In this document: positions 26,711 through 35,204 of the stretch, in pieces | Layout: each line of letters opens with the position of its first letter | Position numbering within the stretch: the stretch's first letter is position 1 | Source: Rhodococcus rhodochrous | Lineage (GTDB): Bacteria; Actinomycetota; Actinomycetes; Mycobacteriales; Mycobacteriaceae | Assembly (NCBI RefSeq): GCF_014854695.1 | Contig: NZ_CP027557.1 | Span: 5,310,891 to 5,374,890 of the forward strand | Direction: 5' to 3' | DNA: 64,000 bases | The notes under the pieces: generated by a model | What the model was told of the DNA's origin: nothing | The model's input: only the letters and a program-made list of their open reading frames with translations | Databases searched by the model: none | Made by a program: the position numbers and the translations under genes

Positions 26711-27211
26711 ATGCCTGCTGCTCTTCTGTCCACCTCCGTGCGCGTCGATCTCACCGAGATCGTCCGTGACATCGCCGCGGACGTCTCCCGCTGGCGGCCG
26801 CTCGTCCGTTTCGACGAGACCGAACGCTGGTACACCCGGCTCGCCGTTGCCGACGACTACGAAGTGTGGTTGCTGAGCTGGCTTCCCGGGCAGCGCACCG
26901 GGATTCACGATCACGGTGGGAGCGCCGGTGCGTTCGCCGTGGCACAGGGACGGGTCCGGGAGGACACCGTCGACCAGCCGTGGTCGGAAGACCTTCCCGG
27001 GCAACGCGTGACACTCTCCCGCACCCGTCTGTCGACGGGTGCCACGCGTCGATTCGACGGTCGGCACGTGCACGAGGTCGTCAACGACGGTCCCGTCCCG
27101 GCGGTGACCGTGCACGCCTATGCCCCCGCACTGGACTCGATGAGCCGATACCGCCTCGAGAGCGGCATCCTCACCCTCGCGACCTCGGAGCGTGCCGGCG
27201 ACGACTGGTGA
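26711..27211 (+). CDS. cysteine dioxygenase-like cupin
   Basis: 166-aa cupin of the cysteine dioxygenase family. Iron ligands appear as 'GQRTGIHDHGGSAGAFAV' (HxH) and a third His in 'GRHVHEVVND'; the C-terminal 'VTVHAYAPALDSMSRYRLE' is typical of actinobacterial CDO. It converts cysteine to cysteine sulfinate with O2, or a related thiol. RBS GAGGAA. Control by the upstream Cys-rich leader fits this function. Confidence 0.82.
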   Translation: MPAALLSTSVRVDLTEIVRDIAADVSRWRPLVRFDETERWYTRLAVADDYEVWLLSWLPGQRTGIHDHGGSAGAFAVAQGRVREDTVDQPWSEDLPGQRVTLSRTRLSTGATRRFDGRHVHEVVNDGPVPAVTVHAYAPALDSMSRYRLESGILTLATSERAGDDW

Positions 27212-27294
27212 TCCACTCGTGACAAATCCGGCACAGTGGGTATCCGCCGGGATAGAGTCGAAAACCGACCGTGCCGCATCCGAGGGAGCAACCC

Positions 27295-28206
27295 GTGAAA
27301 CGCTTCGCACGCACCACCGCACTTCTCGCCGTGTACGCATTCGCCCTGGCCGCCTGTTCCGGCGGTGGAGACGAGGATCCCCTCGCCGGGGATACAGCGG
27401 ACGGAGGCGCGATCGTCGTCGGTTCGGCGAACTTCCCGGAGAACGTCCTGCTCGCGGAAATCTACTCGCAGGCACTCGAGAGCGCAGGCTCCGAGGTCAC
27501 CCGCCAGTTCAACATCGGCAGCCGCGAGATCTACTACGACCAGGTCGCCTCGGGTGCCATCACACTCGTCCCGGAGTACAACGGCGCACTGCTCGCCCGG
27601 GTCGATCCCGACAGCACCGCCTCGACGACCGAGGACGTCAATGAGGCCCTGTCCGAAGCCCTTCCGGACGGACTCGAGATCCTGGCCTCCGCACCCGGCG
27701 AGAACAAGGACGCCCTCGTCGTCACCGAGGAGACCGCGCAGCGCTACAACCTGGTGAGCATCGCCGATCTCGCGCCGGTCGCCGGCGAACTCGCCCTCGG
27801 CGGACCGCCGGAATTCGAGACGCGCCGGCAGGGTGTCGTGGGTCTGCGCGAGGTGTACGGGGTCGAGTTCCGCGAATTCGTCCCCACCGACACCGGTGGC
27901 CCCATCACCATCCGCGCGCTCTCGGACGGCACCGTGCAGGCCGCGAACATCTTCACCACCGATCCGTCGCTGAGCACCGAACCATTTGTGGCGCTGGAGG
28001 ACCCGGAATCGATCTTCGGAGCCCAGAACGTCACCCCACTGGTGCACCGCGCCGATCTCGACGACGACGACGTCGCGAAGATCGACGCCGTGTCCGACAA
28101 GCTCACCACCGACACCCTCGTCGTCCTGGTCGGACAGGTGGTCACCGACGGCCGCGACATCGACGTCGTCGCCGAGGAGTGGCTGCAGCAGAACGATCTG
28201 AACTGA
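27295..28206 (+). CDS. osmoprotectant ABC transporter substrate-binding lipoprotein
   Basis: 303-aa lipoprotein: GTG start behind GAGGGAG, signal peptide, and lipobox 'ALAACSGGG' with the acylated Cys at about residue 21. The mature domain is OpuAC-like ('VVGSANFPENVLLAEIYSQALE', 'ALVPEYNGALL' region), as in OpuCC/ProX for glycine betaine, choline or carnitine. First of four clustered transporter genes (spacing 16 bp, then 4-bp overlaps). Confidence 0.88.
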   Translation: MKRFARTTALLAVYAFALAACSGGGDEDPLAGDTADGGAIVVGSANFPENVLLAEIYSQALESAGSEVTRQFNIGSREIYYDQVASGAITLVPEYNGALLARVDPDSTASTTEDVNEALSEALPDGLEILASAPGENKDALVVTEETAQRYNLVSIADLAPVAGELALGGPPEFETRRQGVVGLREVYGVEFREFVPTDTGGPITIRALSDGTVQAANIFTTDPSLSTEPFVALEDPESIFGAQNVTPLVHRADLDDDDVAKIDAVSDKLTTDTLVVLVGQVVTDGRDIDVVAEEWLQQNDLN

Positions 28207-28222
28207 CGGAAGTCGGTGCCGC

Positions 28223-29332
28223 GTGATCATATTCGACAACGTCGAGAAGCGATATCCCGACGGGACCGTCGCCGTCGACGGACTCTCGCTGGAGGTCCCG
28301 ACGGGCACCCTGACGGTGTTCGTCGGACCGTCGGGCTGCGGGAAGACCACCTCGTTGCGCATGATCAACCGGATGGTCGAACCCTCGGGCGGGCGTGTGC
28401 TCGTCGGGGGCCGCGACGTCCGGGACGAGGATCCCCGGATCCTGCGCCGCGGCATCGGATACGTGATCCAGCACGCCGGACTGTTCCCCCATCGCACGGT
28501 GGTCGACAATGTCGCCACCGTGCCCCGACTGCTCGGCGCGAGCCGTAAGGAGGCCCGCGCGACCGCGATGGACGTGCTCACCCGGGTCGGACTCGGAAAG
28601 GAACTGGCGCAACGCTATCCGTCTCAGCTGTCCGGCGGGCAGCAGCAGCGTGTCGGTGTGGCCCGCGCGCTGGCGGCCGATCCTCCGATCCTGTTGATGG
28701 ACGAGCCGTTCTCCGCGGTCGATCCCGTGGTCCGCAAGGATCTGCAGGACGAACTCCTGCGCCTGCAATCGGTGCTGGCCAAGACGATCGTGCTCGTCAC
28801 CCACGACATCGACGAGGCGATCAAACTGGGCGACCGCGTGGCCGTCCTGCGACCGGGCGGGGTGCTCGCCCAGTACGCGACACCGGAGGAGCTTCTCACC
28901 TCCCCCGCCGACGATTTCGTCGCCGGATTCCTCGGCGTCGATCGCGGTGTGCGGCTCATGTCGTTCTTCTCGTCCGCCGACCTGCCGCTGCGCACCGACC
29001 CGATCGTCACCCGCGATGCCGCCGAACTCGCCGTCGGCGACGGCTGGCTTCTCGTCGTCGACGACGACGGACGCCCGACGGGGTGGCACGACGGCAGTGC
29101 CGATACGGAATTCCTGCCGGCCGGAAGGCCGTTCGTTCCCGGGCGGGATCCGCTGCGCGCCGTGCTCGACGCGGCCGTGCTCTCACCGTCGGGTCATGCC
29201 GTGGCGGTGGACGACGACGGACGTGCGCTCGGGGTGATCAGCAGCGAAGAGGTGGCCGCGGCGGTCCGCGCAGCGCACAACCACAGAGAGGCCGGCACCC
29301 CGTCTCCGCTCGAGATGCGGAAGTCGCGGTGA
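28223..29332 (+). CDS. osmoprotectant ABC transporter ATP-binding protein
   Basis: 369 aa, ProV/OpuCA type. Walker A 'GPSGCGKTTSLRMINR', signature 'LSGGQQQRVGVARAL', Walker B 'ILLMDEPFSAVDPVVRKDLQ', H-loop 'VTHDIDEA'. The C-terminal 120 residues hold a degenerate CBS pair, the usual ionic-strength sensor of this subfamily. GTG start; GTGA overlap with the next permease. Confidence 0.9.
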   Translation: MIIFDNVEKRYPDGTVAVDGLSLEVPTGTLTVFVGPSGCGKTTSLRMINRMVEPSGGRVLVGGRDVRDEDPRILRRGIGYVIQHAGLFPHRTVVDNVATVPRLLGASRKEARATAMDVLTRVGLGKELAQRYPSQLSGGQQQRVGVARALAADPPILLMDEPFSAVDPVVRKDLQDELLRLQSVLAKTIVLVTHDIDEAIKLGDRVAVLRPGGVLAQYATPEELLTSPADDFVAGFLGVDRGVRLMSFFSSADLPLRTDPIVTRDAAELAVGDGWLLVVDDDGRPTGWHDGSADTEFLPAGRPFVPGRDPLRAVLDAAVLSPSGHAVAVDDDGRALGVISSEEVAAAVRAAHNHREAGTPSPLEMRKSR

Positions 29333-29973
29333 GCCTGCGGATTCCCGGCTATCTCGGGACGTTCTGGGAACTGCTCGGCGATCATCTCGTCATGGCGCTC
29401 GGCGCGTCGCTGCTCGGCCTCGTCCTCGCCCTGCCGCTGGGCCTCGCGTGCGTGCGGTGGCCGCGGGTGTACGCCCCGGTGCTCGCGGTCTGCAGCGTCC
29501 TGTACTCGATTCCGTCGCTTGCCTTCTTCGTCCTGCTCATCGCGTTCACCGGGATCAGCCGGACCACGGTGATTCTTCCGCTGGCCGTCTACGCCCTGGC
29601 GGGCCTCGTCCCGAACGTCGTCGACGGATTGCGTGCCGTGCCCGACAGTGTCCGCCAGTCGGCGGTGGCGATGGGATTCTCGACGCCGCGCCGGTTGCTC
29701 ACCGTCGACCTGCCGCTGGCGATCCCCGCGGTCGTCGCGGGGTTGCGCGTCGCGACCGTCGCGAACATCAGCATGGTGAGCGTCGGAGCGCTCATCGGCA
29801 TGGGTGCCTTCGGGGCATTGTTCACCGCGTCGGTGCAACTCGACCGGCTCGATCTGGCGATCATCGGCATCATCGCGACCGTCGTGATGGCACTGGTCGT
29901 CGACGCGGTGCTCGTGCTCGTCCAGCGTCTCACCACGCCGTGGATGCGCCGCACCTCGAAGGTGCGCCGATGA
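29329..29973 (+). CDS. osmoprotectant ABC transporter permease 1
   Basis: 214-aa inner-membrane protein with about six TM helices and the BPD_transp_1 EAA-like loop 'PDSVRQSAVAMGFSTPRRLLTVDLPLAIPAVVAG'. OpuCB/OpuCD type. It starts at the GTG overlapping the ATPase stop; its own stop overlaps the second permease start. Confidence 0.88.
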   Translation: MSLRIPGYLGTFWELLGDHLVMALGASLLGLVLALPLGLACVRWPRVYAPVLAVCSVLYSIPSLAFFVLLIAFTGISRTTVILPLAVYALAGLVPNVVDGLRAVPDSVRQSAVAMGFSTPRRLLTVDLPLAIPAVVAGLRVATVANISMVSVGALIGMGAFGALFTASVQLDRLDLAIIGIIATVVMALVVDAVLVLVQRLTTPWMRRTSKVRR

Positions 29974-30644
29974 CGACGCTGCTGAACTATCTGGCCGAGT
30001 ACTTCGGCGACTCCGCGAACTGGTCGGGCGCGTCCGGGATCCCGACGCGACTGGCCCAGCACTTCGGCTACACCCTGCTCGCGTTCGTGATCTCCGTGCT
30101 CCTCGCGTTGCCGCTCGGTCTGTGGACGGGTCACACGGGCCGCGGCGGCGTGTTCGTGTCCCTCACGGCGAACGCCGCACGCGCCCTTCCCACCTACGGC
30201 CTGCTCGTGTTGCTGGTCGTGCTGTACGGGATCGGGCTGGTTCCGGTGATGGTGCCGCTGGTGGCACTCGCGATCCCACCCATCCTGTTGAACTCCTACG
30301 AAGGGATCCGCGGGGTCGACCCGGCGCTGACCGACGCCGCCCGCGGGATGGGGATGACCTCGTCCCAGATCCTGCTGCGGGCCCAGCTCCCGGTGGCTCT
30401 GCCGCTGATCCTCGTCGGCCTGCGCACCGCCGCAGTGCAGATCGTCGCGACCGCGACCATCGCCGCCGCGGTGAGCTTCGGCGGGGTGGGAAGGCCCATC
30501 GTGGACGGTCTCGCGCGCAGCGACTACGCCCTGGTCGTGGGCGGTGCCGCCCTCGCCGGGATCTGCTCGCTGGTGATCCTCGCGCTCTTCGCGGTCCTCG
30601 GCCGACTGCTCGTCTCACCCGGCGTTCGGGCCTCGCGCGACTAG
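29970..30644 (+). CDS. osmoprotectant ABC transporter permease 2
   Basis: 224-aa permease paralogous to the preceding one, with the coupling loop 'DPALTDAARGMGMTSSQILLRAQLPVALPLILVG' and about six TM helices. Together the two form the heterodimeric channel. A weak CCCC/GGGG hairpin (about 30648-30674) follows the stop and may terminate the operon. Confidence 0.88.
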   Translation: MTTLLNYLAEYFGDSANWSGASGIPTRLAQHFGYTLLAFVISVLLALPLGLWTGHTGRGGVFVSLTANAARALPTYGLLVLLVVLYGIGLVPVMVPLVALAIPPILLNSYEGIRGVDPALTDAARGMGMTSSQILLRAQLPVALPLILVGLRTAAVQIVATATIAAAVSFGGVGRPIVDGLARSDYALVVGGAALAGICSLVILALFAVLGRLLVSPGVRASRD

Positions 30645-30749
30645 CTCGTACGACCCCTCGGAACGCCTCCTTCGGGGCTGCAGAACGTGTCGGTGGCCCG
30701 GAGCACACTGGAGGTAGAGACGAAGTCCTATCGAGGAGGCGCAGGTGCG

Positions 30750-31223
30750 ATGTATGCGCAACGCGAAACCTACTTCGGCTGGACGTCTCGGCGTGTACCC
30801 CTGTACGCAGCCGCGCAGCCCACGGCATCCCCGGCCACACCGGCCGCATCCGGTCCGAGCATCCGTCCCGAGGACGAGAGCGTTCCCTCGGGTGTGACGC
30901 TCGACCGCATCCTGCCCGAGTCCGTGCTGCACGGCCGTCTGGTCGCGTATCACGACGCGGACGAGGACAGGGACTACGTGGCCGTGGCGGTCGGCGCGGT
31001 GGCGGGCGAGAACGATGTACCGGTCCGGGTGGCCGAGGAGGAGACACTCGTCGTGTCCGCGGCCCGCAACGTGATCAACGGGATCCTCGTCGGCACGGAG
31101 GACGACGACCTCGACGAGCTGGAGGTCGCCCGGCAGCTCCGCTTCGGCGGACCGGTCCGCGACCTGCTGGAATACATCGGCGCACGGTCGGTCGTCGTCG
31201 ACTGGAGTCCCGCTGTGGCGTGA
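30750..31223 (+). CDS. hypothetical protein, 157 aa
   Basis: No family recognised. The ATG at 30750 follows GAGGAGG. The N-terminus 'MYAQRETYFGWTSRRVPLY' is aromatic and basic, then a Pro/Ala/Ser linker (about residues 24-40), then an acidic domain with 'DEDRDYVAVAVGAVAGEN', 'EEETLVVSAARNVINGILVGTEDDDLDELEVA' and a C-terminal 'LLEYIGARSVVVDW'. Soluble, no TM or signal peptide. Probably monocistronic. Confidence 0.6.
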   Translation: MYAQRETYFGWTSRRVPLYAAAQPTASPATPAASGPSIRPEDESVPSGVTLDRILPESVLHGRLVAYHDADEDRDYVAVAVGAVAGENDVPVRVAEEETLVVSAARNVINGILVGTEDDDLDELEVARQLRFGGPVRDLLEYIGARSVVVDWSPAVA

Positions 31224-31522
31224 TCCGACAGCGCCGTGGCGTGATGTGACCGAGCCCCGTGATCGCGGATGTGTGACGCGCCGACACACACATCTGCAAC
31301 GACTCGGCGTTCAGGTGGTACGGTCGTAGGTGTCCCCGTGACCAAACCGTAATAATCCGGGGATTATCGCAGCCCTCAGGTGGGTATCCGACCGCTCGGG
31401 TTCCACTGGGAGGGTGACCGGAAGTGGCGATGCCGGACTGATAGCTACGCCCGTCGGGGGCAGCCCGACATCGCCACTTTCGACCCAGTTCTTCGTGACC
31501 CGGTTCTTCCGAGTCCCGGGCC
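31224..31522. other. 299-bp intergenic region with two symmetric elements
   Basis: No coding frame with sensible start and composition was found. It holds a palindrome, ATAATCC-GG-GGATTAT (31352-31367), and a long-range perfect 11-bp inverted repeat, AAGTGGCGATG (31422-31432) with CATCGCCACTT (31469-31479). The latter could be the terminator of the leftward hydrolase gene or a structured RNA. I could not match it to a known riboswitch. Confidence 0.5.
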
Positions 31523-32398
31523 TCAGCCCTCCGTTACCGATGCAGCAGCGGCCATGGACGCCAGAGCTGCCGGCGTCTCGACCGCGAGGAGATGACCCGC
31601 CTCGGGAAGCGTCACGAAATGCGCGCCCATGTCGTCTGCCAGCTTGTTCAGCGCGTCGACCTGCACGAGGGGATCCTTGCTACCCACGACGACCTCGACC
31701 GGACGCCCACGCCAGCGGCGCAGCACGGCCCGATCGATGCGGGGCATGTTCGTCAGCGACGTGCAATACGCGCCGACGCGGCAGGACCACCGCAGGGTCT
31801 GTTCGTCGGGCCGGTAGTCGCATCCGGCGAGTGCCCGGAGGTACCGCTCGGTGTTCTCGAGGTTGGGCTCGTTGCGCCACTGCAGGCCGGGGATGAGGGC
31901 GCGGTTCCACCGGACGCGCGGGACGAGCCCCAGCGGGGCGGCGATCACCAGCTTCTCGATCCGGTCGGGATCCTCCACCGCAGCAGCTACCGATGCCGAC
32001 CAGCCGAGCCCGATCACGGGAACCCGCTCGACGCCCAGCGCATCGAGCACCTCGACCAGCCAGTGGCCGTAGACGGCGTGGATCCGGCTGTCGGGCCGGC
32101 TGCCCGCGCTCGCACCGGGAAGGCCCGGGACGTCCACGAGCACCACCCGGTGGTGCTCGCCGAACTGCTCGGCGAGCAGACGCAGCCCCGCCGCAGGGAG
32201 GTCGCCACCCGCGAGCACCACGATCGGCGGTGCGGTGGCAGGACCTGTAGTGAGCACATAGGTGTCGCCCAGCGAAGTGCGGGCGACGTGCTCCTCGACG
32301 GGACGCTTCCAGTAGGTCAGCAGTCCTGCGCACGCCTGATGGATCACACTGCCGTCTCCGGGGCAGCGATAGGGCGAACGTGTGAGCAACGCCATCAT
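31523..32398 (-). CDS. alpha/beta-fold hydrolase
   Basis: 291-aa alpha/beta hydrolase. 'PPIVVLAGGDLPAAG' marks the strand-3/oxyanion region, the nucleophile elbow is 'VIGLGWSASVAAA' (G-W-S-A-S, last Gly replaced by Ser), Asp in 'VEVVVGSKDPLVQ', and His in 'LPEAGHLLAVETP'. The triad is intact, so activity is likely. Substrate unknown. Monocistronic on the minus strand, downstream of the glutaminase gene by 204 bp. Confidence 0.78.
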   Translation of the reverse strand: MMALLTRSPYRCPGDGSVIHQACAGLLTYWKRPVEEHVARTSLGDTYVLTTGPATAPPIVVLAGGDLPAAGLRLLAEQFGEHHRVVLVDVPGLPGASAGSRPDSRIHAVYGHWLVEVLDALGVERVPVIGLGWSASVAAAVEDPDRIEKLVIAAPLGLVPRVRWNRALIPGLQWRNEPNLENTERYLRALAGCDYRPDEQTLRWSCRVGAYCTSLTNMPRIDRAVLRRWRGRPVEVVVGSKDPLVQVDALNKLADDMGAHFVTLPEAGHLLAVETPAALASMAAAASVTEG

Positions 32399-32602
32399 CC
32401 TCCTACCCGGACGGTTCCGGGGACGACGAGGGATTCACGGAACGGCATGAATGGATCTTCTTTCGTGGGGTACGAGCGTCTTTCGCCGCCGGCCTCAGGC
32501 ACACCGCACGACACCGTAGCCCAGTGCTCGGCGTGAACGCCACCCGTGGTGCCGGAAAGTTTCACAGCCGTCCCTCACGTCACTTTCGTGCCGAATGCCC
32601 TT

Positions 32603-33886
32603 TCACCTCTGCGCCTCCAGGTCTTCCCACGAGGCGTGGACCTGCGGCCGGAAGCCGTAGCCGGTGTCGGGATCGGGCAGATGCCCTTCGGGGTCGATCA
32701 CGACGACCTCCACACCGTCCCGATGGAGCCGACCGATCATCTCCAGCAACATCCTTCGGCCCACAGGCAGGACCGTGCGGACGAGGGAAAGGTCGAAGAC
32801 CAGGCGTTTCGTCTTCACCGGATCGTCGACCACGGCCGTCACGAGACCCTCGGCACTGGTGAACTGGAGGTCGCCCTGCAGCTCCAGAAGAGTGAGAGAC
32901 TCGTCACCCTCACCGATGACATGTCTTCTGCGCAACACCGAGTGCGCGACCATCGGCGCGTCCATCAGATGCAGGCTCATGTCACGGGAGAGACGACCGA
33001 AGGCCGCGACGCCCTGGACGCTGGTGCCGTGCTCGTCGAGGCGCGGTGAGTACGCCGCAATACCCAACTGTCCCGGTAGGATTCCTATGATTCCTCCGGA
33101 CACGCCGCTCTTGGCGGGGATACCGACGGTGGAGAGCCAGTCCCCCGCCGCGTCGTACATCCCACAGGTCGCCATCACCGACAACACCTGACGCACCACG
33201 TCGCGCGAGAAGATCTCCTCGCACGTCACGGGTTGCACACCGCCCGCCGCGAGTGTCGCGGCCATCATCGCGAGGTCCTTGGTCGTGACCGTCACCGAGC
33301 ACTGCCGGATGTACCCCTCGACGATCTCGTCGGGATCGTCCTCGAAAACCTCGTACCCCCGAAGAAGATTGGCGATGGCGACATTGCGATAGGAGTTCTC
33401 GAGTTCCGAGGCCGCGACCTTCTCGTCGATCGCCAGGTCGCGACCGGCCAGGGACGACAGCAGGGAGCGGATGTCCTCCACCGAGTCCTCGACCGGCCTG
33501 TCGTCGAGCACCAGGGCGTGTGCGGCGAGCGCACCCGCATTGATCATCGGGTTCAGCGGACGGCCCGTGTTGCGTTCGAGGGAGACCTCGTTGAACGCCT
33601 CCCCGGAAGGTTCGACGTCGATCACGTCGAGTACGGCGTCGAAGCCTCTCTGTTGCAGTGCGAGACCGTAGACGAAGGGCTTCGAGATCGACTGGATCGT
33701 GAACTCGGTGTCGTCGTCGCCCACGGAGTACATCGCGCCCTCGGCGGTCACGAGGGTGAGTGCGAACCGGTCCGGGTCGGCTCTCGCCAGTTCGGGGATG
33801 TAGTCGGCGAGTGTGCCCGAACTGTCGGCACATCCTCGGAGGACTTCGGTCAGATAGTCCGGCAACGGTGAACGCATGCATTCCAT
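32603..33886 (-). CDS. glsA: glutaminase A fused to a STAS domain
   Basis: 427 aa. Residues about 1-305 are a serine-dependent glutaminase (beta-lactamase fold) with the SxxK motif 'IQSISKPFVYGLALQQRG', 'NTGRPLNPMINAGAL' and 'GIPAKSGVSGGIIG'. A C-terminal STAS domain (about 330-415, 'LTLLELQGDLQFTSAEGL', 'KRLVFDLSLVRTV') resembles anti-sigma antagonists. It hydrolyses glutamine to glutamate. The start is ATG 33886 or 33877; no strong RBS decides. Confidence 0.87.
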   Translation of the reverse strand: MECMRSPLPDYLTEVLRGCADSSGTLADYIPELARADPDRFALTLVTAEGAMYSVGDDDTEFTIQSISKPFVYGLALQQRGFDAVLDVIDVEPSGEAFNEVSLERNTGRPLNPMINAGALAAHALVLDDRPVEDSVEDIRSLLSSLAGRDLAIDEKVAASELENSYRNVAIANLLRGYEVFEDDPDEIVEGYIRQCSVTVTTKDLAMMAATLAAGGVQPVTCEEIFSRDVVRQVLSVMATCGMYDAAGDWLSTVGIPAKSGVSGGIIGILPGQLGIAAYSPRLDEHGTSVQGVAAFGRLSRDMSLHLMDAPMVAHSVLRRRHVIGEGDESLTLLELQGDLQFTSAEGLVTAVVDDPVKTKRLVFDLSLVRTVLPVGRRMLLEMIGRLHRDGVEVVVIDPEGHLPDPDTGYGFRPQVHASWEDLEAQR

Positions 33887-33964
33887 CGTGACCGACTCGG
33901 ACGCTGCCGGGGTAGGGAGTGACGAACGCGATTGAACCGACAGACCGACGGGTATGCCATCCCC

Positions 33965-34648
33965 ATGACTGCTCTGTCGTCGGCGCTGTCCGTGCCGTTC
34001 CGAGTGGGATCCGCGCTGCGCGGAGCACGCGTGTTCCATCCCCGCGGCGAGACCTTCGAAGGGATGGCCGAACTCGAGTCGTCCTGGTGGCCGCAGCAGA
34101 TCCCCCGCCCCACCCCGGTGATCGCCCGGGTGTCGCGAGGCATCGGCACGCCGGACGGGATGCCGGACGTGCTCGGTCTCGCGGTGCGCTTCGCCTCGAA
34201 GACCGGCCCGTGGGACGTCCTGCTCGCATCGGCCTACCTGCCGGGCCGGGTGACGTTGGTGCCGGCCCGCTCGTGGTCGACTGCCCGCTACAGCACACTC
34301 ATGGCCTATCGGACCGACAGCGATCCCACGCCGCGGTGGATCACTGCCGTTCCGCGCGGGCAGCATCCGTCCTCGACGACCTCGGTGCAGGCACTCGAGG
34401 TGCCGCTCGAATTCTCGCTCCTGGTGGGTTCCGCCCGCGGCCCTCTCGAAGCGGCGGGACGCCTGACGCTGAGTCGCCGCCTGCCCGAGAAGGATTCGGA
34501 ACAGCCGTCCTTCGATCCGACCGTCCACTGCCCCGGATTCGTCGATCCGTGGCCGGGCTGGCTCGTCGAGACACGGCGCGACGCCTACCGGGCGAGCCGG
34601 GCCGGACGAGGCGCCTCCCTCGCCCGGCCGCAGCACACCGTCAGCTGA
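33965..34648 (+). CDS. catalase-superfamily-like protein, short form
   Basis: 227 aa. 'GARVFHPRGETFEGMAE', 'VIARVSRGIGTPDGMPDVLGLAVRFASKTGPWDVLL' (quoted in two parts: 'RVSRGIGTPDGMPDVLGLAV' and 'GPWDVLLAS') resemble the catalase core strands 'ARFS...GS.DT.RD.RGFA.KF' and 'NWDLVGN'. It is only half the usual catalase length and lacks an evident heme Tyr region. It may be a heme or lipid-peroxide protein of the catalase-like fold. It is divergent from glsA and overlaps the hemerythrin gene tail to tail by 8 bp. Confidence 0.5.
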   Translation: MTALSSALSVPFRVGSALRGARVFHPRGETFEGMAELESSWWPQQIPRPTPVIARVSRGIGTPDGMPDVLGLAVRFASKTGPWDVLLASAYLPGRVTLVPARSWSTARYSTLMAYRTDSDPTPRWITAVPRGQHPSSTTSVQALEVPLEFSLLVGSARGPLEAAGRLTLSRRLPEKDSEQPSFDPTVHCPGFVDPWPGWLVETRRDAYRASRAGRGASLARPQHTVS

Positions 34649-35135
34649 TCACCGCGTCGATCGTCTTCTTCAGCGCGGACGGCTGTGCCGGTGACCGCGG
34701 GGCGTCCTTCTTCATCTCGAGCATACGAGCACCGATGTCCTGCAATTGCTTACGGCCGAGCGCCTCGCGCACCTTGGGGAACCACTCGTCCTCCTCCTCG
34801 TCGATGTGATGCTCGACGTTCTCGATCAGGACCGTCGTCTTCGCGTCGAAACGCTCTGCGTCGGGCTTCATCCCGGCCAGTTCGACGACGAGCACATCGG
34901 CGACGTGGTGTTCCTCGTACGACTCGAGGATGTCGTCCTCGAGATCGGGAAGCAGGGAGCGTATCTCGGGGTACATGCACTCGTTCTCGAGATAGGTGTG
35001 CACGGTGAGGGCTTCGATGATCCTGTCGACGATCTTGCCCTTCTCCTTCTCCCCCTCGGCCTTCCGGAAGTCGCGGAAGAGTTTCTTGATCTCCTTGTGG
35101 TCTTCCTTCAGCAACACGATCGCGTCTGTGGACAC
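34641..35135 (-). CDS. hemerythrin HHE domain protein
   Basis: 164-aa four-helix protein with diiron ligand residues in 'LLKEDHKEIKKLF', 'HTYLENECMYPEI', 'EEHHVADVLV' and 'IENVEHHIDEEEDEWFP'. GTG start behind AGGAGG. Binds O2, NO or acts as an iron/redox sensor. Convergent with the catalase-like gene, which may hint at a shared oxidative role. Confidence 0.88.
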   Translation of the reverse strand: MSTDAIVLLKEDHKEIKKLFRDFRKAEGEKEKGKIVDRIIEALTVHTYLENECMYPEIRSLLPDLEDDILESYEEHHVADVLVVELAGMKPDAERFDAKTTVLIENVEHHIDEEEDEWFPKVREALGRKQLQDIGARMLEMKKDAPRSPAQPSALKKTIDAVIS

Positions 35136-35204
35136 GGTTCCTCCTGCGGCGGAGAAATGCCGCCCCCAGCGGGCGTGACACAGGAATACCCATCCGCGAC
35201 ACCG

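Noticed and set aside
31224-31522. c-di-AMP or other known riboswitch
   Set aside because: Short GGGTGA-like segments were tempting, but the conserved core could not be built and no rightward gene follows.
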